The notes under the pieces are model-generated. The model saw only the letters and a program-made list of their open reading frames with translations, was not told where the DNA came from and did no database searches. The position numbers and the translations under genes are program-made. 64,000 nucleotides of DNA from Demequina silvatica. GTDB lineage: Bacteria; Actinomycetota; Actinomycetes; Actinomycetales; Demequinaceae. Positions 1 to 7,746 of this stretch are shown here, piece after piece (the first letter of the stretch is position 1; the number at the start of each line of letters is the position of its first letter). Location: contig NZ_BBMA01000005.1 of assembly GCF_000971215.1 (NCBI RefSeq), forward strand, positions 124,001-188,000, given 5' to 3'.

Positions 1-537
1 GAAGCCCTTCGAGCGAAGGTGGTCGGTGAGATGCGACCAGCCCTGCGGCGCGTAGCCGCATCCGAAGGTCGCCGCCGCCGCGCTGTCGAAGCCGCGCTCG
101 CGCAGGAAGTCGCGCGCGATCCGCGCCTCGGGCGACTCGAGCTGCGCCACGAAGTACTCGGCGGCCACGCGGTGCGCCTCGAGCAGGCGGCGGCGCATGC
201 TCGCCCCTGACTCGGAACCGCGGCGCCCGCCCGCCTCGTAGCGCAGCGTCACGCCCGCGCGGTCGGCGAGGTACTCGACGGCCTCGGCGAACGGCAGCCC
301 GTCCATCCGCATCACGAACTCGATGACGTCGCCGCCCTCGCCGCACCCGAAGCAGTGCCAGCGGCCCGCCGCCGGGCGCACGTGGAAGGAGGGCGAACGC
401 TCGTCGTGGAACGGGCACAGCCCCTTGAGGGAACCGACGCCGGCGGACTTCAGCGCGACGTGCTGGCCCACGATCTCCTCGATGGGCGCGCGCTCGCGGA
501 CCGCCGCGATGTCGTCCCTGTTGATCGTGCCCGCCAC
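1..537 (-). CDS. dnaG: DNA primase DnaG, N-terminal part (gene runs off the left edge)
   Basis: Synthesises the RNA primers used by DNA polymerase III. The 179 codons visible encode the amino-terminal zinc-binding domain: a CHC2-type finger with Cys41, His44, Cys62 and Cys65 (CPFH ... WHCFGCG), followed by the start of the catalytic core (DFLRERGFD ... GYAPQGW). The start chosen is the GTG at 537, giving the usual short lead-in before the finger. The carboxy-terminal TOPRIM and helicase-binding parts lie outside the window. In many actinobacteria dgt sits directly upstream of dnaG; here dgt is also on the minus strand but a four-gene plus-strand group lies between them. Identification is secure. 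Confidence 0.96.
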   Translation of the reverse strand, partial: MAGTINRDDIAAVRERAPIEEIVGQHVALKSAGVGSLKGLCPFHDERSPSFHVRPAAGRWHCFGCGEGGDVIEFVMRMDGLPFAEAVEYLADRAGVTLRYEAGGRRGSESGASMRRRLLEAHRVAAEYFVAQLESPEARIARDFLRERGFDSAAAATFGCGYAPQGWSHLTDHLRSKGF

Positions 538-650
538 GCGCACAGACTACCGGCGCACCCCACCCGGCCCGCGCATCGTCCACATGCCAGGTGAGAGCCT
601 GTCACCCGGTCGCGCTACGCTTGAGCAGCACCCCACGAAAGGACGCTGTT

Positions 651-1106
651 GTGAGAGTGGACGCATTCCTCGCCGATTCGGCCGAGGTCGTGCAGAACAA
701 GATCTACGCGCTCGGCGCGGGGTGGAACATCATCTTCGTGCGCGGCTTCCCGGCCGTGCACCGTCGCCTCTCGGTCGGCGCCGTGGTGCACGTCCCCTTC
801 ACGGAGACCAACCGCACCCACCAGTTCGAGCTCAAGCTCCTCACCGAGGACGGCGTCGAGTACCCGATCGGCGTCCGCCCCGACGCCGAGGGCAAGCCGG
901 CCCCCGTGCGCGCCATGGGCGGCGAGTTCACCGTGGGCCGCCCCGCCCACCTGGTCGACGGCGACGAGCAGGTCGCGAGCTTCGCCTTCACCATCGACGG
1001 CCTCCGGTTCGACAAGCCGCGCCTGTTCTCCTGGGTGATCAGCGTGGACGGCGAGGAGATGACCCGCCTTCCCATGCGCGTCCAGCAGGCGGCTCAGCAG
1101 GCGTAG
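651..1106 (+). CDS. Conserved hypothetical protein, DUF6941-like
   Basis: A soluble protein of 151 residues with no signal peptide or membrane segment. It resembles the DUF6941 family (mixed beta-strand pattern, motif GWNIIFVRGFP near the start, then a region of hydrophilic strands ending in an RLPMRVQ strand), but this is recognised from memory and not certain. The start is the GTG at 651, preceded at good spacing by GAAAGGA; an in-frame upstream start at 591 would add an unlikely 20-residue lead. It is the first gene of a tight plus-strand group of four: its TAG stop overlaps the GTG of the next gene by one base. No function can be assigned. Confidence 0.8.
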   Translation: MRVDAFLADSAEVVQNKIYALGAGWNIIFVRGFPAVHRRLSVGAVVHVPFTETNRTHQFELKLLTEDGVEYPIGVRPDAEGKPAPVRAMGGEFTVGRPAHLVDGDEQVASFAFTIDGLRFDKPRLFSWVISVDGEEMTRLPMRVQQAAQQA

Positions 1107-1528
1107 TGGAGCTGTACACGGGGGCGGTCCACCCCCTGGTCCTCGTCGTGTCCGCGCTCCTCGCGCTCACCGGCCTGGCCACGCTCGCGTGGCCACCCGC
1201 CCACCGCGTGCTGCGGTGGATGATCCCGGTGACGTACGTGGCGGTGCTCGCGCACGCGGCGACCGTGGTGGTGCTGCTGATCTCGGGCACCGACGCGGAC
1301 CTGCTCCTCGCGGGCGGCTACCTCATCGCGTCCGTCGCGCTCCTGGCACTGCTGGGGATAGGGCGGCTCGGCACGCCCGAGGCCGCCGCCGCGGATCCGG
1401 ACCCCAACCGTCCCGTCCTGTCCCCCACCCAGATCGCGCGCGTCGACGCGGCGGCCGCCGTGATCGTCGCGATCGCGCTCGCCGTGGTCGCGTGGCGCAT
1501 CTACGTCATCATGGAGGCCGCGGCGTGA
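1106..1528 (+). CDS. Small four-helix membrane protein, unknown function
   Basis: 140 residues with about four hydrophobic helices (roughly residues 8-27, 35-55, 63-83 and 115-135) and a short cytoplasmic-looking linker rich in Pro, Asp and Ala between the third and fourth. The GTG start overlaps the stop of the preceding gene, and its own TGA overlaps the GTG of the next, so translation is probably coupled. I do not recognise the family. The neighbourhood (another small membrane protein, then a PopT-type lipid-carrier transporter) suggests a membrane or envelope role, which is inference only. Confidence 0.75.
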   Translation: MELYTGAVHPLVLVVSALLALTGLATLAWPPAHRVLRWMIPVTYVAVLAHAATVVVLLISGTDADLLLAGGYLIASVALLALLGIGRLGTPEAAAADPDPNRPVLSPTQIARVDAAAAVIVAIALAVVAWRIYVIMEAAA

Positions 1529-1950
1529 ACCCCATCGCCCGCATCTCGCTGATCGTCGCGTACGCCGTGCTGGCGCTCGCAGCGCTCGGCCGCTCGAGCT
1601 ACCAGATCTCCACCAAGCTGTCCGAGGCGCCGGTCCCCTACCTGGTCTCCGGCCTGTCCGCCCTGCTCTACGCCGTGATCGCGGTCGCGCTGTGGAAGCG
1701 CTGGGCCGGCGTCGCGCTCGTGGGCACCGCGCTCGAGCTCGCCGGCGTGCTGATCGTCGGCACGCTCGGCTACGTCGAGTCCTCGTGGTGGCCCGACGAG
1801 ACGGTGTGGACCGGCTACGGCTCCGCGTACGGCTGGGTGCCGCTCGCGCTGCCCGCGATCGCGCTCGCCCTGCTGCTGCGCGAGCGTCGCGCGCGCAGGG
1901 ACGATGCCCCGGTCACCCCCGCGGCACCCTCGCCCGAGAGCGCGGCGTGA
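1525..1950 (+). CDS. Small membrane protein, unknown function
   Basis: 141 residues with about four hydrophobic segments, beginning VNPIARISLIVAYAVLALAAL, and a charged Arg-rich tail (LLRERRARRDD) that should face the cytoplasm. A stretch rich in Trp, Glu and Asp (ESSWWPDETVWTGYG) lies in the loop before the last helix. The start is the GTG overlapping the previous stop codon; the gene ends with a TGA that overlaps the GTG of the DUF368 gene. The family is not recognised; it resembles small integral proteins co-transcribed with transporters in Micrococcales. Confidence 0.75.
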   Translation: MNPIARISLIVAYAVLALAALGRSSYQISTKLSEAPVPYLVSGLSALLYAVIAVALWKRWAGVALVGTALELAGVLIVGTLGYVESSWWPDETVWTGYGSAYGWVPLALPAIALALLLRERRARRDDAPVTPAAPSPESAA

Positions 1951-2936
1951 CCCACGCATCGTCCCCGGTCGAGGCCGGCGAGCCGCAGGCCCGCCGCACC
2001 CCGACGCTGATCGCGCTCGACGTGGTCCGCGGCGCCGCGATCGGCACCGCCGAGACCGTGCCGGGCGTGAGCGGCGGCACCGTCGCGCTCATGACCGGCG
2101 TCTACGAGACGCTGCTCACCTCCGCAGGGCACCTCATCGCGGGCGTGCGGGCGCCCGTCGCGGACGGCCTCCGCGGGCGAGGCCTCGCGCACGCCCGCGA
2201 CCAGTTCGCGCGCGTGCGCTGGGGCGTGATCCTGCCGATCGGCATCGGGATGGTCGCGGCGCTGCTCACCATGGCCCACGTCATGGAGGGCCTGCTCGAG
2301 GACCACCCCGAGACCATGCGCGGCCTGTTCCTGGGCCTGGTGCTCGCGTCGCTTGCGGTGCCGTTCCGCCACTCGCGCGCCTCGGCCGCCCGCACCGGTC
2401 ACACCGGCGCGTGGACGGGACGCGAGTGGCTCATCGCCGTGGTCGCGACGGTGGCGGTCGGGATCATCGTGTCGCTGCCCGCCGGCAACCTCTCCCCCGA
2501 GCCGTACATCCTGGTCCCCGCGGGCGCGCTGGCCGTGTCCGCGCTGGTGCTGCCCGGCCTGTCGGGATCCTTCCTGCTCCTCACGCTCGGCCTCTACGAA
2601 CCCACCATCGCGGCGCTCAACGACCGCGACCTCGGCTACCTCGCGTGGTTCGCGATCGGCCTGGTGATCGGGCTCGTCACCATCGTCAAGCTGCTGCAGT
2701 GGCTGCTCGAGCACCACCGCCGCCTCACCCTGGTGATCCTCACCGGCGTGATGGCCGGCTCGCTGCTCGCGCTGTGGCCGTGGCAGGACGCGGACGGCGC
2801 GCGCATCGCCCCCACCGCGCCGGTGCTCGCGCCCGTGCTCGCGATGGTCGCCGGCGCGGCGCTGGTCGCCGCGGTCCTGGTCGCGGAGCACCGGGTGCTC
2901 GCGCGCCGCGAGGGTGCCGAGGCCACCGAGGCCTGA
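1947..2936 (+). CDS. popT: PopT/DUF368-type polyprenyl-phosphate transporter
   Basis: An integral membrane protein of 329 residues in the DUF368 family, members of which were shown to return undecaprenyl phosphate, the lipid carrier of cell-wall synthesis, across the cytoplasmic membrane. Two inverted half-repeats are visible: PGVSGGTVALMTGVYE at residues 39-54 and PGLSGSFLLLTLGLYE at 203-218, the signature of the family. About eight to ten hydrophobic helices fill the rest. The GTG start overlaps the preceding stop codon. One copy of the dispersed 10-bp word lies in codons 3-6 (Ala-Ser-Ser). It is convergent with dgt, with only four bases between the stop codons. The symbol follows the characterised homologue and is inferred. 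Confidence 0.88.
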   Translation: MTHASSPVEAGEPQARRTPTLIALDVVRGAAIGTAETVPGVSGGTVALMTGVYETLLTSAGHLIAGVRAPVADGLRGRGLAHARDQFARVRWGVILPIGIGMVAALLTMAHVMEGLLEDHPETMRGLFLGLVLASLAVPFRHSRASAARTGHTGAWTGREWLIAVVATVAVGIIVSLPAGNLSPEPYILVPAGALAVSALVLPGLSGSFLLLTLGLYEPTIAALNDRDLGYLAWFAIGLVIGLVTIVKLLQWLLEHHRRLTLVILTGVMAGSLLALWPWQDADGARIAPTAPVLAPVLAMVAGAALVAAVLVAEHRVLARREGAEATEA

Positions 2937-2940
2937 GAGG

Positions 2941-4209
2941 CTACGACTTCCGCCGCGCGACGTAACGGTGGTGCCAGTCGTACGCCGACTTGTCGGTGAG
3001 CGACGCGATCTGGTCGATCACCACCCGCTTGCGCGCCGCATCGTCCCCCGCCTCCCGGTGCATGGCCGCGAAGTGGGGCTCGAGTGCCTCGTCCCCCAGC
3101 TCGACCAGCGCGCCCACCAGGTCGGCGAGCCGCTGGCGCTGCTGGCGGTACGCGGGCTTGCGCTCGCGCGGCGCCATGAGGAAGTGGACGGCGATGCCCT
3201 TGAGCATGAGGATCTCGTCCGCGAGGTGCTCGGGGATCACCAGGCGCGCGTGGTGGCGCGTGAGCGCGCCGTCGCCGTACTCCGCGCGCGTGGCCTCCCC
3301 CACCGTGCCGACCACGCGGCCGATCAGCTGGCTGGTCATGTCCTTGAGGGTCGCGAGCGCGCGGTGCGAGCCGTCGTACTCGTCCATCCACCACGGCTCG
3401 GAGCGCAGCCGGTCGAGCGCGGCGAGCAGCGCGTCGGGCTCCCCTCGGCCGTACCACTCGCGGGCGTGGTCGGCGATCTCGCGGGCCCGCGCGGGATCGC
3501 GCAGCACGCCCAGCGACACGGTGTGGTGGACCACGGAGTCCTCAACGTCGTGCACCGAGTACGCGATATCGTCGGCGAGGTCCATCACCTGCGCCTCGAA
3601 GCTCTGCGCGCGGTCGGGCGCGCCCTCGCGGAGCCACCTGAACACCGGGACGTCGTCGTCGTAGACGCCGAACTTCCTGGTGGGGCTGCCGTCCGCGCGG
3701 GTGGGCGTCGCGTCCTCGGTCCACGGGTACTTCACCGCCGCGTCCAGCACGGCGCGCGTGAGGTTGAGGCCCACGCTCTGCCCGGTGACGGGGTCGTAGG
3801 TCTTGGTCTCGAGGCGGGCGAGGATCCGCAGCGTCTGCGCGTTGCCCTCGAAGCCGCCGATGTCGCGCGACACCTCGTCGAGCGCGCGCTCGCCGTTGTG
3901 CCCGAACGGCGGGTGGCCAAGGTCGTGCGCGAGGCACGCGGCGTCCACCACGTCGGGATCGCAGCCGAGCATCTTGCCCAGGCTGCGGCCCACCTGCGCC
4001 ACCTCGAGCGTGTGGGTGAGGCGCGTGCGCACGAAGTCCCCGGTGCCAGCGCCCAGGATCTGCGTCTTCGCGCCCAGCCGCCGCAGGGCGCTGGAGTGGA
4101 CTATCCGGGCGCGGTCGCGCTCGAACGGTGTGCGCTGCGCCTGCTTGGGGGGCTCGGAGACGTAGCGCTGCACGTCCGCTGCGGCGTAGCCGTCGGGTAG
4201 GGCGCTCAC
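2941..4209 (-). CDS. dgt: Deoxyguanosinetriphosphate triphosphohydrolase-like protein
   Basis: An HD-domain hydrolase that removes tripolyphosphate from dNTPs, so affecting nucleotide pools. Length 422 is normal for the actinobacterial type-3 subfamily. The metal site is visible as His66 (RLTHTLEV), the His95-Asp96 pair (AHDLGHPPFGHNGE) and a later Asp in VMDLADDIAYSVHD; the arginine-rich region RTPFERDRARIVHSSALRRL precedes it. The start at 4209 gives the usual short N-terminus. It would be expected next to dnaG, but the plus-strand popT group separates them. One dispersed word falls in a surface-type segment (AGDDAARKR). Confidence 0.95.
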   Translation of the reverse strand: MSALPDGYAAADVQRYVSEPPKQAQRTPFERDRARIVHSSALRRLGAKTQILGAGTGDFVRTRLTHTLEVAQVGRSLGKMLGCDPDVVDAACLAHDLGHPPFGHNGERALDEVSRDIGGFEGNAQTLRILARLETKTYDPVTGQSVGLNLTRAVLDAAVKYPWTEDATPTRADGSPTRKFGVYDDDVPVFRWLREGAPDRAQSFEAQVMDLADDIAYSVHDVEDSVVHHTVSLGVLRDPARAREIADHAREWYGRGEPDALLAALDRLRSEPWWMDEYDGSHRALATLKDMTSQLIGRVVGTVGEATRAEYGDGALTRHHARLVIPEHLADEILMLKGIAVHFLMAPRERKPAYRQQRQRLADLVGALVELGDEALEPHFAAMHREAGDDAARKRVVIDQIASLTDKSAYDWHHRYVARRKS

Positions 4210-4259
4210 GCGTCGACTCTAGCGGGGACGATGCGGTGGTCCGGTGACCCCGGGCGGCG

Positions 4260-4841
4260 TCAGCGGTCCGCGGCCGGGCAGGAGAGGTGGATCTGGACGA
4301 AGCCGTCGCCGAACCTCACCACGTGCTCGGCGGTGAGCTCCGCGGGCGCGGCCATGCCGCCGAACAGCGAGGTCCCCTGACCGAGGACGGTGGGGACCAC
4401 GGTCACCACGAGCTCGTCGAGCACCCGCGAGGCGAGCGCGTCGCGGACCATGGTCGCGCCGTCGACGTAGACGTCCTTGCGCCCGGCGAGCTCCCGCGCC
4501 TGGTCGACGATCTCGGCGATGGTGCCGCGCGCCGCCGCCACCGCGGGGTTCGGGTGCTCGAGCGGGCGGTGCGTCGCGACCAGCATGGGCAGATCACGGT
4601 ACGGCCAGTCGGGGAAGCCCGTGACGATGTCGAACGTGCGCCTGCCCATGACGATGCAGCCCACCCGGTCGAGGAAGTCGCCGAAGTGGAGGGCGTCGTC
4701 ATCCGAGGAGCTCCACGGCTCGTCCGCGACGGGCGGCGCGCCCTCGGCACGCGGCTCGAGCCAGTCGAGGCCGTCGCCCGGCGCGGCGACCATCCCGTCC
4801 AGCGACATCGCGAGGTAGGCACGCACCCGGGTCATGATCAC
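4260..4841 (-). CDS. Dihydrofolate reductase / RibD C-terminal family protein
   Basis: 193 residues with the RibD C-terminal fold typical of the many stand-alone actinobacterial dihydrofolate reductase family proteins: N-terminal VRAYLAMSLDGMVA, central VMGRRTFDIV, and the C-terminal strand pairs VYVDGATMVRDAL and ELVVTVVPTVLGQGTSLF, where the nucleotide would bind. The true substrate is unknown; these proteins are usually NADPH-dependent reductases of uncharacterised role and are not the folate enzyme FolA. The start may be GTG 4841 or ATG 4835; neither has a convincing ribosome-binding site. The stop lies only about 50 bases from the dgt start, and that gap holds one copy of the dispersed word. 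Confidence 0.88.
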   Translation of the reverse strand: MIMTRVRAYLAMSLDGMVAAPGDGLDWLEPRAEGAPPVADEPWSSSDDDALHFGDFLDRVGCIVMGRRTFDIVTGFPDWPYRDLPMLVATHRPLEHPNPAVAAARGTIAEIVDQARELAGRKDVYVDGATMVRDALASRVLDELVVTVVPTVLGQGTSLFGGMAAPAELTAEHVVRFGDGFVQIHLSCPAADR

Positions 4842-4894
4842 ACGCTAGATCACGAGTGCGAGGTTTGTCCGGTGCGATTTGTCACACCGTGCGA

Positions 4895-6058
4895 TCAGCC
4901 TCCGGAGACGCTGAGCTCGGCCTCGCGCAGCCGCGCCTCGAGGTCGGGGGTGATGTCCTGGGTGTCGAGCCAGCCGTCCGGGCACGCGGGCACGCGGGGC
5001 GAGCCCTGGCGGCCGCGCGGACCCTCCGCCTCGGCACCCGGGTAGCCGGCGTCGAGGTCGAGCGTGTCGAGGATCTCGCGCAGCTCGGCGAGCGTCGAGA
5101 TCAGGCCGAGCGCACGGCGGGTCTCCCCCCCGACCGGGTAGCCCTTGAGGTACCAGGACATGTGCTTGCGGAGCTCGCGCATGCCCTTGTCCTCGTCGTC
5201 GTCGAAGTGGCGGATCATCAGCTCGCCGTGGCGGTAGATGGCGTCCGCGACCGTGCGCAGGCCCGGCTTGACCCGGTCCTCGCGGCCCTCGAACGCGGCC
5301 TGCAGGTCGGCGAACAGCCATGGACGGCCCATGCAGCCGCGGCCCACGACCACTCCGTCGCAGCCGGTCTGCTCAACCATGCGCAGCGCGTCCTCGGCCT
5401 GCCAGATGTCGCCGTTGCCCAGGACCGGGATGGTGGTGATGGCGTCCTTGAGGCGCGCGATCGCCTCCCAGTCGGCGGTGCCGGAGTAGTACTCGGCGGC
5501 GGTGCGGGCGTGCAGCGCGACGGCGGCGACGCCCTGCTTCTCCGCGGTGCGAGCCGCATCGAGGTAGGTGAGGTGGTCCTCGTCGACGCCCTTGCGCATC
5601 TTCACGGTGACCGGGATGTCGAACTTGGACGCCTCGCGGACGGCCGCCTTGACGATGTCCTTGAACAGGTCGCGCTTCCACGGCAGCACCGCGCCGCCGC
5701 CCTTGCGGGTGACCTTGGGCACCGGGCAGCCGAAGTTCATGTCGATGTGGTCGGCGCGGTCCTCCTCGGCGATCATCCTGACCGCCGCGCCGATGGTCGC
5801 GGGGTCGACGCCGTAGACCTGGACCGAGCGCGGGGTCTCGTCCGGGTCGTGGGCGATGATGCGCAGCGACTCGGGGGTGCGCTCGACCAGGGCGCGGGAC
5901 GTCACCATCTCGGCGACGTAGAGGCCGCCGCCGTGCTCGCGGCACAGGCGGCGGAACGCGGCGTTGGTGACGCCCGCCATGGGCGCGAGCACCACGGGGG
6001 TGTCGACCTCGAGCGGGCCGATGCGCAGCGGCGGGAGGAGGCGGGTGGTCGAAGACAT
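4895..6058 (-). CDS. dusB: tRNA-dihydrouridine synthase (DusB-like)
   Basis: A flavin enzyme that reduces uridines in the tRNA D-loop to dihydrouridine. Visible are the FMN-barrel opening VVLAPMAGVTNAAF at about residue 22, the catalytic Cys111 in NFGCPVPKVTRKGGGA, the NGDIW strand and GRGCMGRPWLF near the phosphate-binding end. About 387 residues, normal for the family. The start chosen is ATG 6058 (MSSTTRLLPPLRIG); an ATG three codons upstream at 6067 is also possible. The frame stays open far upstream, but that part is not protein-like. It is followed on the same strand by the RibD-like gene after about 50 bases. Confidence 0.95.
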   Translation of the reverse strand: MSSTTRLLPPLRIGPLEVDTPVVLAPMAGVTNAAFRRLCREHGGGLYVAEMVTSRALVERTPESLRIIAHDPDETPRSVQVYGVDPATIGAAVRMIAEEDRADHIDMNFGCPVPKVTRKGGGAVLPWKRDLFKDIVKAAVREASKFDIPVTVKMRKGVDEDHLTYLDAARTAEKQGVAAVALHARTAAEYYSGTADWEAIARLKDAITTIPVLGNGDIWQAEDALRMVEQTGCDGVVVGRGCMGRPWLFADLQAAFEGREDRVKPGLRTVADAIYRHGELMIRHFDDDEDKGMRELRKHMSWYLKGYPVGGETRRALGLISTLAELREILDTLDLDAGYPGAEAEGPRGRQGSPRVPACPDGWLDTQDITPDLEARLREAELSVSGG

Positions 6059-6511
6059 GGGGTCCATTGTCTCAGGTGGGGTGCGTGGGGCCAGCGCGTG
6101 CAGTCCTCCCCGACCGGCCTCCACACGGATCTCCCGATCCGGGCCGATTCGCCTGCAACTCGCGTCGCATCGCCCGACCAGCTCAGGTGCAGTTGCAGAA
6201 TCCGTGTGGAACGCGGTCACGGGCGCGCTGGAAGTGCGGCGCGAGATGCGGAGCGGATGACGGACGCTCTCGCGCCCGGGCCGCTGAGGGAAAGCCCGGG
6301 CGCGAGGCGCCGCGGCGCAGCGACCAGGCGCGCAGCCACGACGTGCAAGGAGGGACGGGAGCACTCGGCCCTCTTCCCCCAGGGACGCTTCCGCGCCCCG
6401 AATGCCCGCCACGACAAGCGTGCGGCCCGCACGCACGGCGAGTCAAGAGGAATACGACAAAAGGGGCGAAATCAGCACGATTCCTTCATTTCCCACGTGT
6501 TCTGCCGGGAT
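6059..6511. other. 453-bp intergenic region with inverted repeats, no gene seen
   Basis: No protein-like frame, tRNA or rRNA is recognisable. It contains a perfect 11-bp inverted repeat, TCCACACGGAT at 6120-6130 and its complement at 6200-6210, enclosing a second pair, TGCAACT at 6154-6160 and AGTTGCA at 6191-6197. The stretch 6440-6500 is clearly more A/T-rich than its surroundings and may hold the promoter for dusB or the terminator of the YibE/F gene, but no clear promoter boxes can be defended. Confidence 0.5.
6120..6210. repeat. Nested inverted repeats in the dusB-yibE/F gap
   Basis: Outer arms TCCACACGGAT (6120-6130) and ATCCGTGTGGA (6200-6210) are perfectly complementary over 11 bases. 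Inner arms TGCAACT (6154-6160) and AGTTGCA (6191-6197) are perfectly complementary over 7. Together they could fold into a branched hairpin upstream of dusB. It could be a regulator site, an RNA structure in the dusB leader, or chance in GC-rich DNA. Confidence 0.55.
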
Positions 6512-7711
6512 TCAGGCCGTCGACGGCTCCCCTGGGTCCGCAACCGGCGCCTCGTCGCGCGACCCGGCCGTCGCATCGTCCCCCGCCTCTCCCCCGATCC
6601 CGACGATCAGCGCGCCGATCGCGGTGGTGAGCGGCACCGCGAGCACCAGCCCGATGGAGCCCACCAGGGTCCGCACCACCTCGCCGGCGATCTCGGAGGA
6701 CGTGATGGCGGTGGAGAGCGGGCTGTCGTAGACCGCGATGAGCATGATGAGCGGCAGGGAGGCGCCCACGTACGCGAACGCGATGGTGTAGACCGTCGAG
6801 GCGATGTGGTCGCGACCGATCCGCATGCCGCGGCGGAACAGCTGCCACGGCCCGAGGTCGGAGCGCGCGGCGCCCAGCTCCCACACGGCGGACGCCTGGG
6901 TGATGGTGACGTCGTTGAGGACGCCCAGGCCGGCGATCATGAGCCCGCAGAGCGCCAGGCCGGAGAGCGACAGGCGGCCCTCGAGGAAGTCGAGGTTGAC
7001 CTCGGCCTCGGAGGGGACGCCGGGGATCTGCGCCGCGGACACGGCCCACGTGCCCAGCAGCGCCGTCATGAGCAGGCCCGCGATGGTGCCGAGGTACGCG
7101 GTGGTGGTGCGGGCGTTGGGCCCGTGCGCGACGTAGAGCAGCACGAACAGCGCGCCGGCGGACGTCACCAGCCCCACGATCGCGGGGTTGGCGCCGTCGA
7201 ACAGCGCGGGCACCGTGTAGAACCCGATGATCCCGAACGCGAGCACCAGGCCCACCAGCGCGCCGAGCCCCCGCCACCACGCGACGGCGAGGACCAGCAC
7301 CACGTAGACGATCAGCAGCGCCAGGATGGGCGGGTCGCGTTGGAAGTCGGAGAACACCAGCGGCTGGTCGGGCGCGACCTCCACCGCGACCACCGTGTCG
7401 CCGGCCTCGAGCTCGAGCGCGCGGTTGCCGGTGGGCGACATGTCGCGCTCGCCCTCCCACCCCTCGGTGGTGACGTCGACCACGGACGCACCCGTCGCAT
7501 CGTCCACCGAGACCACGACGCCCTCGACCCGGGTGGCGTCCTCGTAGAGGAGGCTCTCCGACCCGAGCACGTCCCACGAGGACGGCCAGGTGAGGTACGC
7601 GCCCACGGCGACCGCCGCGACCACGCCGGCCACGAGCGCCCAGAGCAGGCGCGTGGTGGCGGGCGTGGCCGCGGGACGGTGCTCGGTCAGGTGCGAGTGG
7701 CCGGCGCCCAT
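6512..7711 (-). CDS. YibE/F family membrane protein
   Basis: 399 residues. An N-terminal GAGHSH segment leads to one membrane helix (about residues 22-42), then an extracytoplasmic domain of about 100 residues with strands such as VEGVVVSVDDA and GDTVVAVEVAP, then about seven helices with the conserved GVLNDVTITQASAVWEL and RRGMRIGRDHIASTVYT segments that define the YibE/F family. The biochemical role is unknown; a transport function is often assumed. The C-terminal tail is polar (DDATAGSRDEAPVADPGE) and carries one dispersed 10-bp word; a second copy lies in the extracytoplasmic domain. The gene is preceded by glyS on the same strand, with 35 bases between. Confidence 0.9.
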   Translation of the reverse strand: MGAGHSHLTEHRPAATPATTRLLWALVAGVVAAVAVGAYLTWPSSWDVLGSESLLYEDATRVEGVVVSVDDATGASVVDVTTEGWEGERDMSPTGNRALELEAGDTVVAVEVAPDQPLVFSDFQRDPPILALLIVYVVLVLAVAWWRGLGALVGLVLAFGIIGFYTVPALFDGANPAIVGLVTSAGALFVLLYVAHGPNARTTTAYLGTIAGLLMTALLGTWAVSAAQIPGVPSEAEVNLDFLEGRLSLSGLALCGLMIAGLGVLNDVTITQASAVWELGAARSDLGPWQLFRRGMRIGRDHIASTVYTIAFAYVGASLPLIMLIAVYDSPLSTAITSSEIAGEVVRTLVGSIGLVLAVPLTTAIGALIVGIGGEAGDDATAGSRDEAPVADPGEPSTA

Positions 7712-7746
7712 GGGGTGCGTTCCGGTGACCGGGACGGGTCCGGGCC

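Noticed and set aside
6059..6511. A tRNA or small RNA gene in the large gap
   Set aside because: No TPsiC-like GGTTCGA arm, cloverleaf or known RNA family pattern was found; only inverted repeats.
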